A stretch of 64,000 nucleotides of DNA from JBKEAR01 sp047972425 (GCA_047972425.1 JBKEAR010000019.1:1-64000); one strand, 5' to 3'. Positions 36,788 through 45,471 are shown, counted from the stretch's first letter. Notes: generated by a model from the sequence alone, not told the origin. Translations and numbers: made by a program.

Positions 36788-37048
36788 ATGGTCCGCCCTT
36801 CTGAATGCGCAACCCCTTGGAAAGACATGGCAACCGAGCTTGCCAATGCGGGTAATTTAAGCCATAACGACTTTGCAGCACTTGGCATGGCGAAAATTGT
36901 TTATTTAAAATTAGTCGGCACGCCAGATGCACCCTATGATTTCCAAATATTTTCGGCCAATGGGCAAATGATGTATGAAACCAAAGATATTGATTTACTG
37001 CTCGATTGGATGTTGGTTCAAGATGTTATACCGGTAGCGTTGCATTAA
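36788..37048 (+). CDS. DUF1150 family protein
   Basis: 86-residue protein of the DUF1150 family, almost confined to alphaproteobacteria and commonly beside Hsp20 genes. Typical sequence: LSHNDFAALGMAKIVYLKLV and FQIFSANGQMMYETKDIDLLLDWMLVQDVIPVALH. Function unknown; the context suggests a link to heat-shock response. It lies 113 bp after hsp20 with AAGGAAAG upstream of the start; AT-rich gap may hold a promoter of its own. Confidence 0.9.
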   Translation: MVRPSECATPWKDMATELANAGNLSHNDFAALGMAKIVYLKLVGTPDAPYDFQIFSANGQMMYETKDIDLLLDWMLVQDVIPVALH

Positions 37049-37164
37049 TTATCCCCTATTGGGGGTGGTGTAAATATTGTTAAACCCTAATGAAAGCTAA
37101 GGCTTTATCATCACAAATTCTTATGCTATATTGAATAAAATTTATCAAATATTAGGGGAATAAA

Positions 37165-37815
37165 ATGAAGCGTTACGCAGAATTTAGAAATTTAATCGAG
37201 GTTGATCATCCACTCATTGCCGACCGTTTAACCCGCCTACGGGAAGAAAAAACGGGCACGGCATCTTTTCGCAATATCTTATCGCATATCTCGCTATTAT
37301 TAAGCTATGCGGTAACATCGGAGCTTAAGCCTTCTACCCGCAAAATCCAAACCCCCATTTGCGAAATGGAAGCCCCTTGTTTGGGCGAGCCAATGCCCTC
37401 GATTATTCCGGTATTGCGTGCCGGTTTGGGGTTCTCTGATAGTTTAATGCAGCTCATGCCCGAGGCCTCGGTGGGGCATATTGGTGTTATGCGGAATGAG
37501 ACAACCCATCGCCCCGAGGAATATTTGGTGCGCCTACCTAAAGATATCGGGCAACGTTATATTTTGACCGACCCCATGTTGGCCACCGGCTATTCGGCTG
37601 CCCATGCCATTGATGTGTTGAATGAAAACGGCATTGAAGATGAGCGGATTATTATGATGTCGCTCGTTGCTGCGCCCGAAGGGGTTAAGGTAATGCAAGA
37701 TAAACACCCGAAAGTGCTTATTTATACCGCCGCACTCGATGACCATTTAAACGAAAACGCCTATATTGTGCCCGGCCTTGGCGATGCGGGTGATCGTTTA
37801 TTCGGTACGGTTTAA
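37165..37815 (+). CDS. upp: uracil phosphoribosyltransferase
   Basis: 216-residue enzyme that makes UMP from uracil and PRPP (pyrimidine salvage). Features: N-terminal VDHPLIADRLTRLREEKTGTASFR, IIPVLRAGLGFSDSLMQLMPEA, the PRPP-binding YILTDPMLATGYSA and the C-terminal IVPGLGDAGDRLFGT. AGGGGAAT precedes the start; a terminator follows at 37865. Confidence 0.97.
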   Translation: MKRYAEFRNLIEVDHPLIADRLTRLREEKTGTASFRNILSHISLLLSYAVTSELKPSTRKIQTPICEMEAPCLGEPMPSIIPVLRAGLGFSDSLMQLMPEASVGHIGVMRNETTHRPEEYLVRLPKDIGQRYILTDPMLATGYSAAHAIDVLNENGIEDERIIMMSLVAAPEGVKVMQDKHPKVLIYTAALDDHLNENAYIVPGLGDAGDRLFGTV

Positions 37816-37864
37816 CCTGCTACAAACGCGTTTATTATAGCCAAAATATAGGCTTATCATCTTG

Positions 37865-37893
37865 AAAAAGGGAGCATTTCGCTGCCTTTTTTA
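37865..37893 (+). terminator. intrinsic terminator after upp
   Basis: Stem AAAAAGGGAGC / GCTGCCTTTTT (one mismatch) around a short ATTTC-type loop and six T. 50 bp after the upp stop. Confidence 0.7.
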
Positions 37894-37970
37894 TATTGTA
37901 TAAACAATTGACGCAATATGACACCTATGATTTATTAAACCTTAGGTTATGTTGATAAAGGAGAAAGAAA

Positions 37971-39515
37971 ATGCGGATAGAAGGTGGATTATTATTGGCA
38001 ACCATGCTTATGGCTTTGTCGGCAGGGGCAGATGAATGTGCCGATTTAAGCCAAACACAGCTCCCCAATGTGCAAATAAATGCAGCCAGTTTACAAGCCG
38101 AGCAAATTTTACAGCCCGATGCCAATAGCGGGCTTACAGGCAGCGGCGTTACAGAAAACACCATTGGCGCCCATTGTTTAGTTGAGGGCAAAATAGAAGA
38201 TCGCCAAGGGGTGAATGGTCAATATGGTATTCGCTTTCAGCTCCGTTTACCCACCACATGGAATGGCCGATTAATGTTCCAAGGGGGTGGCGGTATGGAC
38301 GGCTTTATTGCGCCGGCTATTGGTGCAGTCCCTAGTAATGGTTCATCGGCTGTGCCATCGTTAAGCCGGGGTTATGCGGTGGTGAGTATGGACGGCGGCC
38401 ATGATGGGCACGATGCCGAATTTGCCTATGACCAACAAGCAAGGCTCGATTTAGCCTATGCCTCCATTGGCAAAGTAACCCATGTGGCCAAAGCCTTAAT
38501 TGATAGTTATTATGACCAAGCTTTAGAACATTCCTTTTTTATGGGTTGTTCCAATGGTGGGCGTGAAGCCATGATGGCGGCACAGCGTTTTCCGTTAGAG
38601 TTTGATGGCATTGTGGCCGGTAACCCGGGGTTTCATTTATCGGCAGCCGCTATTGCCCAAGCTTGGGATGTTAAGCAATTGATGGGCATTGCACCTAATG
38701 GTGTATTGTCGCAAGCGTTAACCCAAGCGGATTTAGATGCGGTATCCCAAGAAATTTTAAAGGCTTGCGATGCCAATGATGGCATAACAGATGGTATTGT
38801 GGCCACCCCAAGCCAATGTAATATCACTTTAGATGATATGCCAAATATCTTAACAGAAGAAAAAATGGCGGCATTAAAAGCCGTTATGGCCGGGCCCCAT
38901 AATAGCCTAGGTAATGCTTTATATAGCGATTGGCCGTTGGACCCAGCTATCAATACAGCCGGTTGGCGGTTATGGAAATTGGGATTTTCCGAAACAGAAC
39001 AACCCGATGCTTTAAATGTATTGATTGGTCGGGAGTCTTTACCCAAATTATTTATAACGCCCCCCCTTGCCGAATTGCCGCAAAATATCAACTTCGATAC
39101 CATTTCGGCACAGGTTGCCGAGATTGGTGCATTAAATGATGCCACATCCACTTATCTTTCCACTTTTGCTTATAATGGTGGGAAAATGGTGATTTTCCAT
39201 GGCATGGCCGACCCTGTATTTTCGGCCAATGATATTACCAAATGGTACGAAAAAGCGACCAGCAATACAAAAGATGATTTTGCGCAATTATATTTAGTAC
39301 CCGGCCTTACCCATTGCGGTGGTGGCCAAGCTTTTGATGACTTTGACCCGCTGACTATTTTAGAAAATTGGGTGATTAACGGAGAAAAAGTCACACAAAT
39401 GCCGGCAAAAAGTACGGTATTTAAGGGTAAATCCATGCCCATATGTGCTTACCCGCAAGAGGCCTATTATACAGGCGATGACCCCAATGATATAGCCAGT
39501 TATAGCTGTAAATAA
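37971..39515 (+). CDS. secreted tannase/feruloyl esterase family protein
   Basis: 514-residue esterase of the tannase/feruloyl esterase family. The N-terminus is a signal peptide (MRIEGGLLLATMLMALSAGA). The family CS-D-HC catalytic arrangement is intact: Cys193-Ser194 in FMGCSNGGREA, Asp414 in FHGMADPVF and His448-Cys449 in PGLTHCGGG. A Ca-binding-like segment CDANDGITDGIVATPSQC is also present. Such enzymes split galloyl or feruloyl esters of plant phenolics; actual substrate unknown. Located between upp and the repeat element at 39577, probably as a single gene, with AAAGGAG upstream. Confidence 0.88.
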   Translation: MRIEGGLLLATMLMALSAGADECADLSQTQLPNVQINAASLQAEQILQPDANSGLTGSGVTENTIGAHCLVEGKIEDRQGVNGQYGIRFQLRLPTTWNGRLMFQGGGGMDGFIAPAIGAVPSNGSSAVPSLSRGYAVVSMDGGHDGHDAEFAYDQQARLDLAYASIGKVTHVAKALIDSYYDQALEHSFFMGCSNGGREAMMAAQRFPLEFDGIVAGNPGFHLSAAAIAQAWDVKQLMGIAPNGVLSQALTQADLDAVSQEILKACDANDGITDGIVATPSQCNITLDDMPNILTEEKMAALKAVMAGPHNSLGNALYSDWPLDPAINTAGWRLWKLGFSETEQPDALNVLIGRESLPKLFITPPLAELPQNINFDTISAQVAEIGALNDATSTYLSTFAYNGGKMVIFHGMADPVFSANDITKWYEKATSNTKDDFAQLYLVPGLTHCGGGQAFDDFDPLTILENWVINGEKVTQMPAKSTVFKGKSMPICAYPQEAYYTGDDPNDIASYSCK

Positions 39516-39541
39516 AAAGAAGCCTTCGGGCTTCTTTTTTT
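39515..39541 (+). terminator. terminator of the tannase-like gene
   Basis: 10-bp stem AAAAGAAGCC / GGCTTCTTTT closed by the stable tetraloop TTCG, followed by more T. Starts at the stop codon. Confidence 0.88.
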
Positions 39542-39576
39542 GACACAATTCCATACCATCATATAGGCAAATATGA

Positions 39577-39934
39577 TTTATAGTGTAACCAATCAAATTT
39601 GGTTACACTATAAAGATGCAAAGCAGCTTTCATTTGCAAAGCAAATGGAGGGGGTGTTAAGGGGCACAGCCCCTTACAAAAAAACTTGCAGATATAAAAT
39701 GATAATATTTTTATCCAAAATTCATTGGTTATAGTCTATACATAATAAAATGATTATATAAACATCAGTAATAATTTGATGCTAAGGGGTTTGCAACCCG
39801 TAAAGCCGAAGGCTTTCTAAAAAAAGATAACTTGTCTCCGACAAGATATAATTCCCGCACACAGCTACGCTGTGGGCAACCTCAAAGCATTAGGTAATAC
39901 TAAAATTTATTATCATTTTAAGTAGTATTACCTA
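39577..39934. repeat. mosaic palindromic repeat element, copy C
   Basis: Gene-free. The first module (39577-39734) is the reverse complement of 10201-10356 in copy A: it starts with the hairpin TAGTGTAACCAATCAAAT...TTTGGTTACACTA and ends CCAAAATTCATTGGTTA. The following linker TAGTCTATACATAATAAAAT and the third module (ending in TAGGTAATACTA 39891-39902 / TAGTATTACCTA 39923-39934) keep copy A's orientation. An extra stretch with CCGAAGGCTTTCT and CTTGTCTCCGACAAG is inserted before the third module. Confidence 0.85.
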
Positions 39935-39980
39935 TAGGCTATAACAGACAAATTATTGATATAATAATTGGGAGCAGGAA

Positions 39981-40536
39981 ATGAAAAAATTTCTATGGTT
40001 AGCTTTTATATTCGCTCTTGCCGCTGGGGCGCAAGATAATGAAACACCAAAGCAAAATGATGAAGTCATTAATTTTGAGATAACCGATAATGATGAGCTC
40101 AATGGCATGTTACAAGCCATTGCCAATGACGATTGGTTTGGGTTTCAAAAGCTGATTAATGATGGTGTGGATATAAATATTAAGGATAAAAGCGGCGCAA
40201 CAGCCTTATTATATGCGGTTACCTTTGGTGAAACGGATATGGTTAAGCTGCTTATTGATAAAGATGCCGATGTTAATGTGCAAACCGTTGAGCGTAAACT
40301 CACGCCCATTATGCTCGCGGCTATGAATGGCAATATAGATATTATTAAGCTTTTATTGGCCAAAGATGCCACACTCGATGCCCAAAGCCCTTACAGCGGT
40401 AATGCAACAGGGTAATTTAGAATTTGCTGATATATTATTAAATGCCGAAAATAACGATGGTTATACGGCTGCCGAGTTTGCCACCCAATTTAATCAGGCT
40501 GAGCTTGCAAAATATCTACAATCGCTGTTAAAGTAA
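39981..40536 (+). pseudogene. ankyrin-repeat protein, frameshifted
   Basis: Signal-peptide-bearing (MKKFLWLAFIFALAAGA) ankyrin protein. The first frame gives 144 residues with two to three repeats (DKSGATALLYAVTFGETDMVKLLIDKDADVN, LTPIMLAAMNGNIDIIKLLLAKDATLD) and stops at 40415. In the next frame (from about 40396 to the TAA at 40534-40536) the ankyrin fold continues: QQGNLEFADILLNAEN and DGYTAAEFATQFNQAELAKYL. So a frameshift of +1 (or -2) near 40386-40405 split the gene. Part of a repeat seems also lost after ILLNA. Ankyrin proteins bind other proteins; role unknown. The DUF4424 gene follows 40 bp later. Confidence 0.75.
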
Positions 40537-40576
40537 AAACAACCCGTAAATCTTGTGCCAAAAGAGGAATATAATA

Positions 40577-41710
40577 ATGACGATGATACAACGCTTTTTG
40601 ATGATTATTATGGGCTTTTTTAGTTTATTTGCTCATGCCAATGATGGTGCATTTTATGCATCAGGTAACCATTTAATTCCTATTCAGGAAAATAATATTG
40701 CTTTAAAAAAAGAAGTACTCACTTTAGATTGGCAAGCAGGTGGTATTTTGGTGAGGGTGGAATATATATTAGATAACCCTGATACTGCACGCAATTTGCT
40801 AGTGGGGTTTGAAGCAAAATCTCCCGAAGGAGATGCTGATATAGAGCCCAAAAAAACAGGTAATCCTTATATTACCAATTTTTCGGTGGTCATGAATGGA
40901 GAGATGCTTGATCATCAGGTTGCTATTATTGAAAGTAGCGATGATTTGCGAGAATATTATAAAAATAACCCAATAAAACCTGTAGACCTTAAAGAGATTG
41001 AAGAAGCTTGGGCGGGTAGAATGGAAGATTTTAGATGGGCAGGTAAATATGTATATTATTTTGAAGCCCCTTTTAAAAAAGGCCGTAATAGCATTATTCA
41101 TGAATATTTTTTCGAAAATAGTGCCTCTATAGGTGTACCGTTTGATATGCATTATATATTAACCGCAGCCAACCGGTGGGCAGGGGAAGAAATTGGCGAT
41201 TTTATGCTGATTATTAGCGGGGTAGAAAATAAAGTATTTTATATGACACAAAGCTTTTTTGAAAGCCCCGATGAGTGGGAGATGAAAGGTGAAACCAAAA
41301 TATTACCCTCGCTTTTAAGTGATGAAGGCAAAATGGTACGTTTTAAACCCGAGAGTAATGAAATACGCTTTCATAAAAATAATTTTACACCCCAAGGGGA
41401 GCTTGAGATATTTGTATTTGATAAACGTTATTTTAGAGAGCCTTTTGATTATCGGGAACATCGGTTAGATAGCTTTATCCATAGCGAATATCCCTTAATT
41501 TTTAATAGGGCCTATGACGAAGAATCTCATCGGATTTTGCGTAATTTACCCTTTGCAGCCCGCGGATACACATTTAAAACCCATTATATTCAGCATTATT
41601 ACGATGGCATGGATTGGTACAAGCCCAACCCCGATTATGTGATCAATCTTAATGAGCTCACCCCCGAAGAAAAACAATGGCTTGATATGATTAACGCGCA
41701 AAAACAGTAA
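40577..41710 (+). CDS. DUF4424 family secreted protein
   Basis: 377-residue protein of the DUF4424 family with a signal peptide (MTMIQRFLMIIMGFFSLFAHA, cut before NDGAFYASG). Family sequences: ANDGAFYASGNHLIPI, VEYILDNPDTARNLLVGF and the Tyr- and Trp-rich C-terminal FAARGYTFKTHYIQHYY. It is beta-rich with no visible enzyme motif. The function is unknown. ATG 40577 is chosen for its AGAGGAAT site; a TTG-type start at 40553 would extend it. It may once have shared a transcript with the broken ankyrin gene upstream. Confidence 0.82.
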   Translation: MTMIQRFLMIIMGFFSLFAHANDGAFYASGNHLIPIQENNIALKKEVLTLDWQAGGILVRVEYILDNPDTARNLLVGFEAKSPEGDADIEPKKTGNPYITNFSVVMNGEMLDHQVAIIESSDDLREYYKNNPIKPVDLKEIEEAWAGRMEDFRWAGKYVYYFEAPFKKGRNSIIHEYFFENSASIGVPFDMHYILTAANRWAGEEIGDFMLIISGVENKVFYMTQSFFESPDEWEMKGETKILPSLLSDEGKMVRFKPESNEIRFHKNNFTPQGELEIFVFDKRYFREPFDYREHRLDSFIHSEYPLIFNRAYDEESHRILRNLPFAARGYTFKTHYIQHYYDGMDWYKPNPDYVINLNELTPEEKQWLDMINAQKQ

Positions 41711-42215
41711 TAAGATATTTGTTCTTGTTTTGTTCTTTACAAAATAGGTTTTTTATCGTATAATTTTAACAGAATGAAAAATTGTGATGCGGCCTTGTAT
41801 AAATAGACTCCGGCTCAAGGCTAAAGTGGCGGCAAGAGTTGTATACCCAACTCTACATTCGTCATGCTCAACTTGATTAAGCATCTTTTAAAACTAGATT
41901 CGGTCAAGCCGGCAATGACAGCTATAATGATAAGAAACAAAGTCTATACTTTCTGTATTTTATAGGTCACTCCTGCATAAGCAGGAGTCTTGTCGTCAAT
42001 ATGAGCTTAGCGGTTATGAAATATTTAAAGCTTCCTGCTTTCGCAGGGTTTTGCCGAAGGCGAACTCAATATACAAATTTCTGCTTATCCAAAATAACGG
42101 CTTAAAACTAAACATATGGAGCATATGTTACAAAAGCTTACCTTTTGTAACATAAATTCTATAGACAATTATTGTAACTAATATAAAATTAAAAGAATAA
42201 TAACAGGAGATTATG
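41711..42215. repeat. gap with palindromic intergenic repeats
   Basis: About 500 bp, no gene seen. It contains CGTCATGCTCAACTTGATTA (related to the complement of 24640-24664), GATTCGGTCAAGCCGGCAATGACA, CACTCCTGCATAAGCAGGAGT and TTCCTGCTTTCGCAGGGTTT followed by TGCCGAAGGCGAAC. The last block recurs nearly unchanged at 43552-43586, on the far side of the next gene. The right end (42118-42205) is AT-rich and likely holds the promoter of the esterase gene. Confidence 0.65.
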
Positions 42216-43508
42216 ATGAAAAAAAACCTCTATGCAACGGTAATTCTGGCAACCCTTATGCAAACCCCGATTATAGCGAATGCCGCCGGACCTTTAGTAA
42301 ACTCAACAGTTTTTTATACCGATGATATTGCCCATGTAACAGCGGTTACCAAAGTGTTTGGCAATAGCCAAAAAATTACCGAAGCTATTGTGGAATTTAA
42401 CGAGCCGATTTTGGCATCTTCGGTTACGGCCGATAGCTTTAGCGTGAATGAGCGGAATATAAGCAATGTTTATGTATCGGATTCTGTGGCAACCGATGCC
42501 GAGCCAAAAGATGGCCAATATGTTCATATCATGCTAAACCCCGCCGATGAAGCTGCCATTGTTTTTGCTGCCCAAGTGGATATTGCTGCCCAAATAGTGG
42601 TTACACAAAATCAACCAGTACAGGCTGTAAGCGGGCAAAAGGTTGCCGCCCCCGAAAAACCCTTAATCAATACACGCCAAACCAATTTGTTGGTCGATGA
42701 CTTTCTAACCATGCGTTTTAAAGACCCCGAAACCGGCTTACTTTTGGATTATAATTTATATATCCCTAAAAATCTTGACCCCGGTGCAAAATATCCGCTT
42801 GTATTATTTATGCATGATGCGGGCGTTACTGGCACAAATCCACGGCGTAGTTTGCAGCAAGGTCTAGGGGCGGTCGCTTTTGCGAGTGCGGGGGATCAAG
42901 CCAAACATCCGTCCTTTGTTCTAGCCCCGCAATATCCGGTGGCGATTGCCAATGATGTTTCGCAAAATTCCGAATATCCCGATATAACCGTGCGTTTAAT
43001 TGAACAGCTTACCCAAGATTATGCCATTGATACCAACCGTATTTATACCACAGGGCAATCGGGTGGCTGTATGACATCCATTGCGTTAAATATTAAATAT
43101 CCTGATTTATTTGCCGCCTCATTACTTGTGGCTGGCCAATGGGATGCAAGCCAAACAGCGCCCCTTGCCCAAGATAATCTATGGGTGATTGTATCGGAAG
43201 ACGATGCCAAAGCCTACCCCGGCATGCAAGCGATTATGGAAGTTTTGGCCGAAAACGGTGCTAAAATTACCGAAGATAGTTACGATGCCAAATGGTCGGC
43301 GGCCGAGTTTGAAAAAGCGATTGCGGCAACCCAAGCCAAAGATGCCGATAATAATGTGTATTTCACCCATTTTACCGCGGGTTCGGTTTTAGATGAAGGA
43401 CAAGAGGTCAACCCGGGTAGCGGCCATGTGAATACATGGGCTTATGCTTATAATATTGCCCCATTGCGCGATTGGTTATTTACACAATTGAAGGATAAAG
43501 CCGAATAG
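42216..43508 (+). CDS. secreted alpha/beta-hydrolase with Ig-like N-domain (EstA-like)
   Basis: 430-residue esterase. Signal peptide MKKNLYATVILATLMQTPIIANAA; start 42216 is 6 bases from AGGAG, better than 42213. Residues about 30-135 resemble the Ig-like domain found before the hydrolase in EstA-type esterases. The hydrolase follows (YPLVLFMHDAGVTG oxyanion region, nucleophile Ser282 in TTGQSGGCM, likely Asp in VSEDDAKAYPG, His in GSGHVNTWAY). Related to PHB depolymerase/esterase D-type hydrolases. Substrate unknown. Single gene flanked by repeat-rich gaps on both sides. Confidence 0.82.
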   Translation: MKKNLYATVILATLMQTPIIANAAGPLVNSTVFYTDDIAHVTAVTKVFGNSQKITEAIVEFNEPILASSVTADSFSVNERNISNVYVSDSVATDAEPKDGQYVHIMLNPADEAAIVFAAQVDIAAQIVVTQNQPVQAVSGQKVAAPEKPLINTRQTNLLVDDFLTMRFKDPETGLLLDYNLYIPKNLDPGAKYPLVLFMHDAGVTGTNPRRSLQQGLGAVAFASAGDQAKHPSFVLAPQYPVAIANDVSQNSEYPDITVRLIEQLTQDYAIDTNRIYTTGQSGGCMTSIALNIKYPDLFAASLLVAGQWDASQTAPLAQDNLWVIVSEDDAKAYPGMQAIMEVLAENGAKITEDSYDAKWSAAEFEKAIAATQAKDADNNVYFTHFTAGSVLDEGQEVNPGSGHVNTWAYAYNIAPLRDWLFTQLKDKAE

Positions 43509-43918
43509 CGAGCTGATTAGCAATCTGGTTCATATAAGAAATTGAAGTAAATTCCTGCTTTCGTAGGGTTTTGCCGAAGGCGAACAAAAATAGGATAATC
43601 CCCTCCAGCGGAGGGTGTCAGGCAGAACCTGACGGGGTGGGTTGGGTATTTTAACTGATATGAATGTATTTTTGAATGAATAAAAGTAAACACACCCCGT
43701 CACTTTCAGCGATACCTCTCTAAAGAGGGGATATTCTTACTCTGCTTGTCTCCGACAAGACCCTCTAAAAAAGAGGGGATAATTGGGGAATAAAAAACAA
43801 ATTTTATAGAATGAAGCTTAGAGAAAGCAATGGCTTTCTCCTTTAGGTCAACGCGAAGCGTTGCGGAGCATAGGGGCAGAGCCCCATAAAATAGGTTATC
43901 GGAATGACGGCTAGAGTG
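43509..43918. repeat. repeat-rich gap
   Basis: No gene seen. It carries TTCCTGCTTTCGTAGGGTTTTGCC-type sequence shared with 42030, then CCCCTCCAGCGGAGGG, CAGGCAGAACCTGACGGGGTG, CACCCCGTCACTTTCAGCG, CCTCTCTAAAGAGGGG, CTTGTCTCCGACAAG, CCTCTAAAAAAGAGGGG and GCAACGCTTCGCGTTGA-type palindromes. The mixed order suggests several small elements stacked. Confidence 0.65.
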
Positions 43919-43921
43919 TAA

Positions 43922-44083
43922 CAGAAAAAGTATTCAAAGTTTATTTCACTTAAGGCTACACCCAAATTAGTACTCAAAACAATGCTCGATGCCTCGGTAT
44001 TCTTTTTGGCCTTACCCATATTTGAGCTGATAGAAGCCTTGGCCAAAAAAGGCTATTTGCATTTTTACTTTAACTTACCATAA
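43922..44083 (+). pseudogene. possible 3' gene remnant
   Basis: Open stretch of 53 codons after a stop, without a good start, reading KATPKLVLKTMLDASVFFLAL and FELIEALAKKGYLHFYFNLP. It has coding-like codon use and ends just before a terminator hairpin, so it may be the 3' end of a lost gene. I do not recognise the family. Confidence 0.35.
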
Positions 44084-44086
44084 ATG

Positions 44087-44115
44087 AAAAACCGAGCTTT
44101 AAAAACTCGGTTTTT
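44087..44115. terminator. bidirectional terminator
   Basis: Perfect 10-bp stem AAAAACCGAG / CTCGGTTTTT, loop CTTTAAAAA. T-rich flank on either strand. It would end the proWX transcript on the minus strand. Confidence 0.82.
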
Positions 44116-44134
44116 GTTTTTAATAAAAGACTAT

Positions 44135-45001
44135 TTAGTTTTGTAGGGCTGCTTTGCGGGCTTGGTCTAACCAGCTATCCCAAATGGCTTGGTGATTAGC
44201 TACCCATTCATCGGCATGTTTGGCAATATTGCTCTCGGCACTTTCGCCATCTTCCATGCGGGTATTTTGTGCATTAATATCGCCAAGCGGTAACTCAATA
44301 AGGCTTAAAAACTTCGCGGCTGCGGGGTTTTTCTCTAAAAATTTATTATTGGCAACCACACGAATATCTGAGACCACAAAGCCAAGGTCAACATCGGGTG
44401 TAACGCCGCTATCAATGCCTTTTACGCTCATCCATTGCTCGCTACCTTTTTGGGCATCATTGGGTTGAATGCTCGGTACATTAAGCCAATAATCAACATC
44501 GCCCAAGCCACCGGCTCCAATCAGTGCCGAGGTTACAACCATAGAAAGTGCCATCATAATGGTTTGGTTAAGGCCGGCAAAAATACTGGGGCGGGCTAAC
44601 GGAAGTTGCACTTTAAATAAAACTTGCATGGGGTTTGCACCATAGGCACGGGCGGCAATAATCCCAAGTGGGATACCGATAATGGTACAAATAATGACCG
44701 AGCATACAATCATAGCAAGTGAGGTCATGGAAAGTTGCCATAAACCCAATAAAGCAATAATTAAAAAGCTTAATTCGCTAAATATTGCCAATTTAATACC
44801 CCCACGCCAAAAAGCAATGGCCGTGATAATGGCAATCATAATCAGCGGGTTGGGGAGCATGAAAATATGAATGAGAAAATCTAAAAACGAGTTAACCGGT
44901 GTTTTAATTGCTTGGAAAACATAACGATAGTTAATCATCCAATCCATTAAATTATCAATCCATTGTTGTAATGGAATTAGGGCTTCGGAAAAGTTCCACA
45001 T
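44135..45001 (-). CDS. ProW-ProX fusion remnant, glycine-betaine ABC transporter
   Basis: 288-residue in-frame product of two genes with missing parts. Residues 1-114 are the N-terminal half of a ProW permease. At 114-118 (PLGI-IAARAYGANP) about 60 residues of the permease core appear to be missing. Residues 119-167 are the permease C-terminal loop (MQVLFKVQLPLARPSI, MMALSMVV, LIGAGGLG). At about 168 the sequence passes directly into a ProX-like binding protein C-terminus (YWLNVPSIQPND, VDLGFVVSDIRVVANN, NAQNTRMEDGE, KHADEWVANHQAIW). The ProW 3' end and most of ProX, including its signal peptide, are gone. It cannot be a working permease as built. Overlaps proV by one base. Confidence 0.85.
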   Translation of the reverse strand: MWNFSEALIPLQQWIDNLMDWMINYRYVFQAIKTPVNSFLDFLIHIFMLPNPLIMIAIITAIAFWRGGIKLAIFSELSFLIIALLGLWQLSMTSLAMIVCSVIICTIIGIPLGIIAARAYGANPMQVLFKVQLPLARPSIFAGLNQTIMMALSMVVTSALIGAGGLGDVDYWLNVPSIQPNDAQKGSEQWMSVKGIDSGVTPDVDLGFVVSDIRVVANNKFLEKNPAAAKFLSLIELPLGDINAQNTRMEDGESAESNIAKHADEWVANHQAIWDSWLDQARKAALQN

Positions 45002-45471
45002 TATACCGTCTCCTCTAATTTATTATTATTTTCTTTGGCTTCATCCTTAGGTGCATCGGCAATATTGAGACCAAAGGCTACATTATCAATGACCGATAAA
45101 TGGGGTAGCAATGCAAAGGATTGAAACACCATGGCCATTTTGCTTTTACGCACCTCGCGTAAGGCTTTTTTATCTAATTTTGTAATATTGGTATCGTCAA
45201 TAATAACATCGCCCGTTATGGGGCGAATAAGTAAATTTAACATACGGATCAAAGTGGATTTACCCGAGCCAGAAAGCCCCATAATCACAAAAATTTCACC
45301 CGGATAAATTTCTAAATTGGCATCGTAAACGCCCACATGTTTGCCGGTTTTTTCTAATATTTCTTGTTTGGTTGCCCCTTTTTGTAATTGTTGAATGGCT
45401 AATTTTGTGTTTTTGCCAAATATTTTAGAGACATGTTTAATTGTAATCTTCGGCTGTTGGGCTTCAGACAT
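45001..45471 (-). CDS. truncated ProV-type ABC ATPase
   Basis: 156-residue remnant of a glycine-betaine/proline transporter ATPase (normally about 350-400). It keeps the ProV N-terminal region (KITIKHVSKIFG), Walker A GLSGSGKST (residues 65-73) and the Q-loop (MAMVFQSFALLPHLSVIDNVAFGL, Gln117). It lacks the LSGGQ signature, Walker B, the switch His and the CBS region, and ends NNNKLEETV. It should therefore not hydrolyse ATP. The stop overlaps the ATG of the next gene, as in an intact proVW pair, so the loss is internal and clean. Hairpins lie upstream at 45514-45579. Confidence 0.85.
   Translation of the reverse strand: MSEAQQPKITIKHVSKIFGKNTKLAIQQLQKGATKQEILEKTGKHVGVYDANLEIYPGEIFVIMGLSGSGKSTLIRMLNLLIRPITGDVIIDDTNITKLDKKALREVRKSKMAMVFQSFALLPHLSVIDNVAFGLNIADAPKDEAKENNNKLEETV

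Noticed and set aside
10201..39934. CRISPR-like repeats
   Set aside because: The repeats are few, far apart, palindromic and not spaced by unique spacers; no cas genes.
40577..41710. DUF4424 gene starting at the upstream in-frame start at 40553
   Set aside because: The ATG at 40577 has the better ribosome binding site and places the signal peptide at the N-terminus.
43843..44046. 67-codon minus-strand frame
   Set aside because: Runs through repeat palindromes and opposite a more coding-like stretch; no start site.
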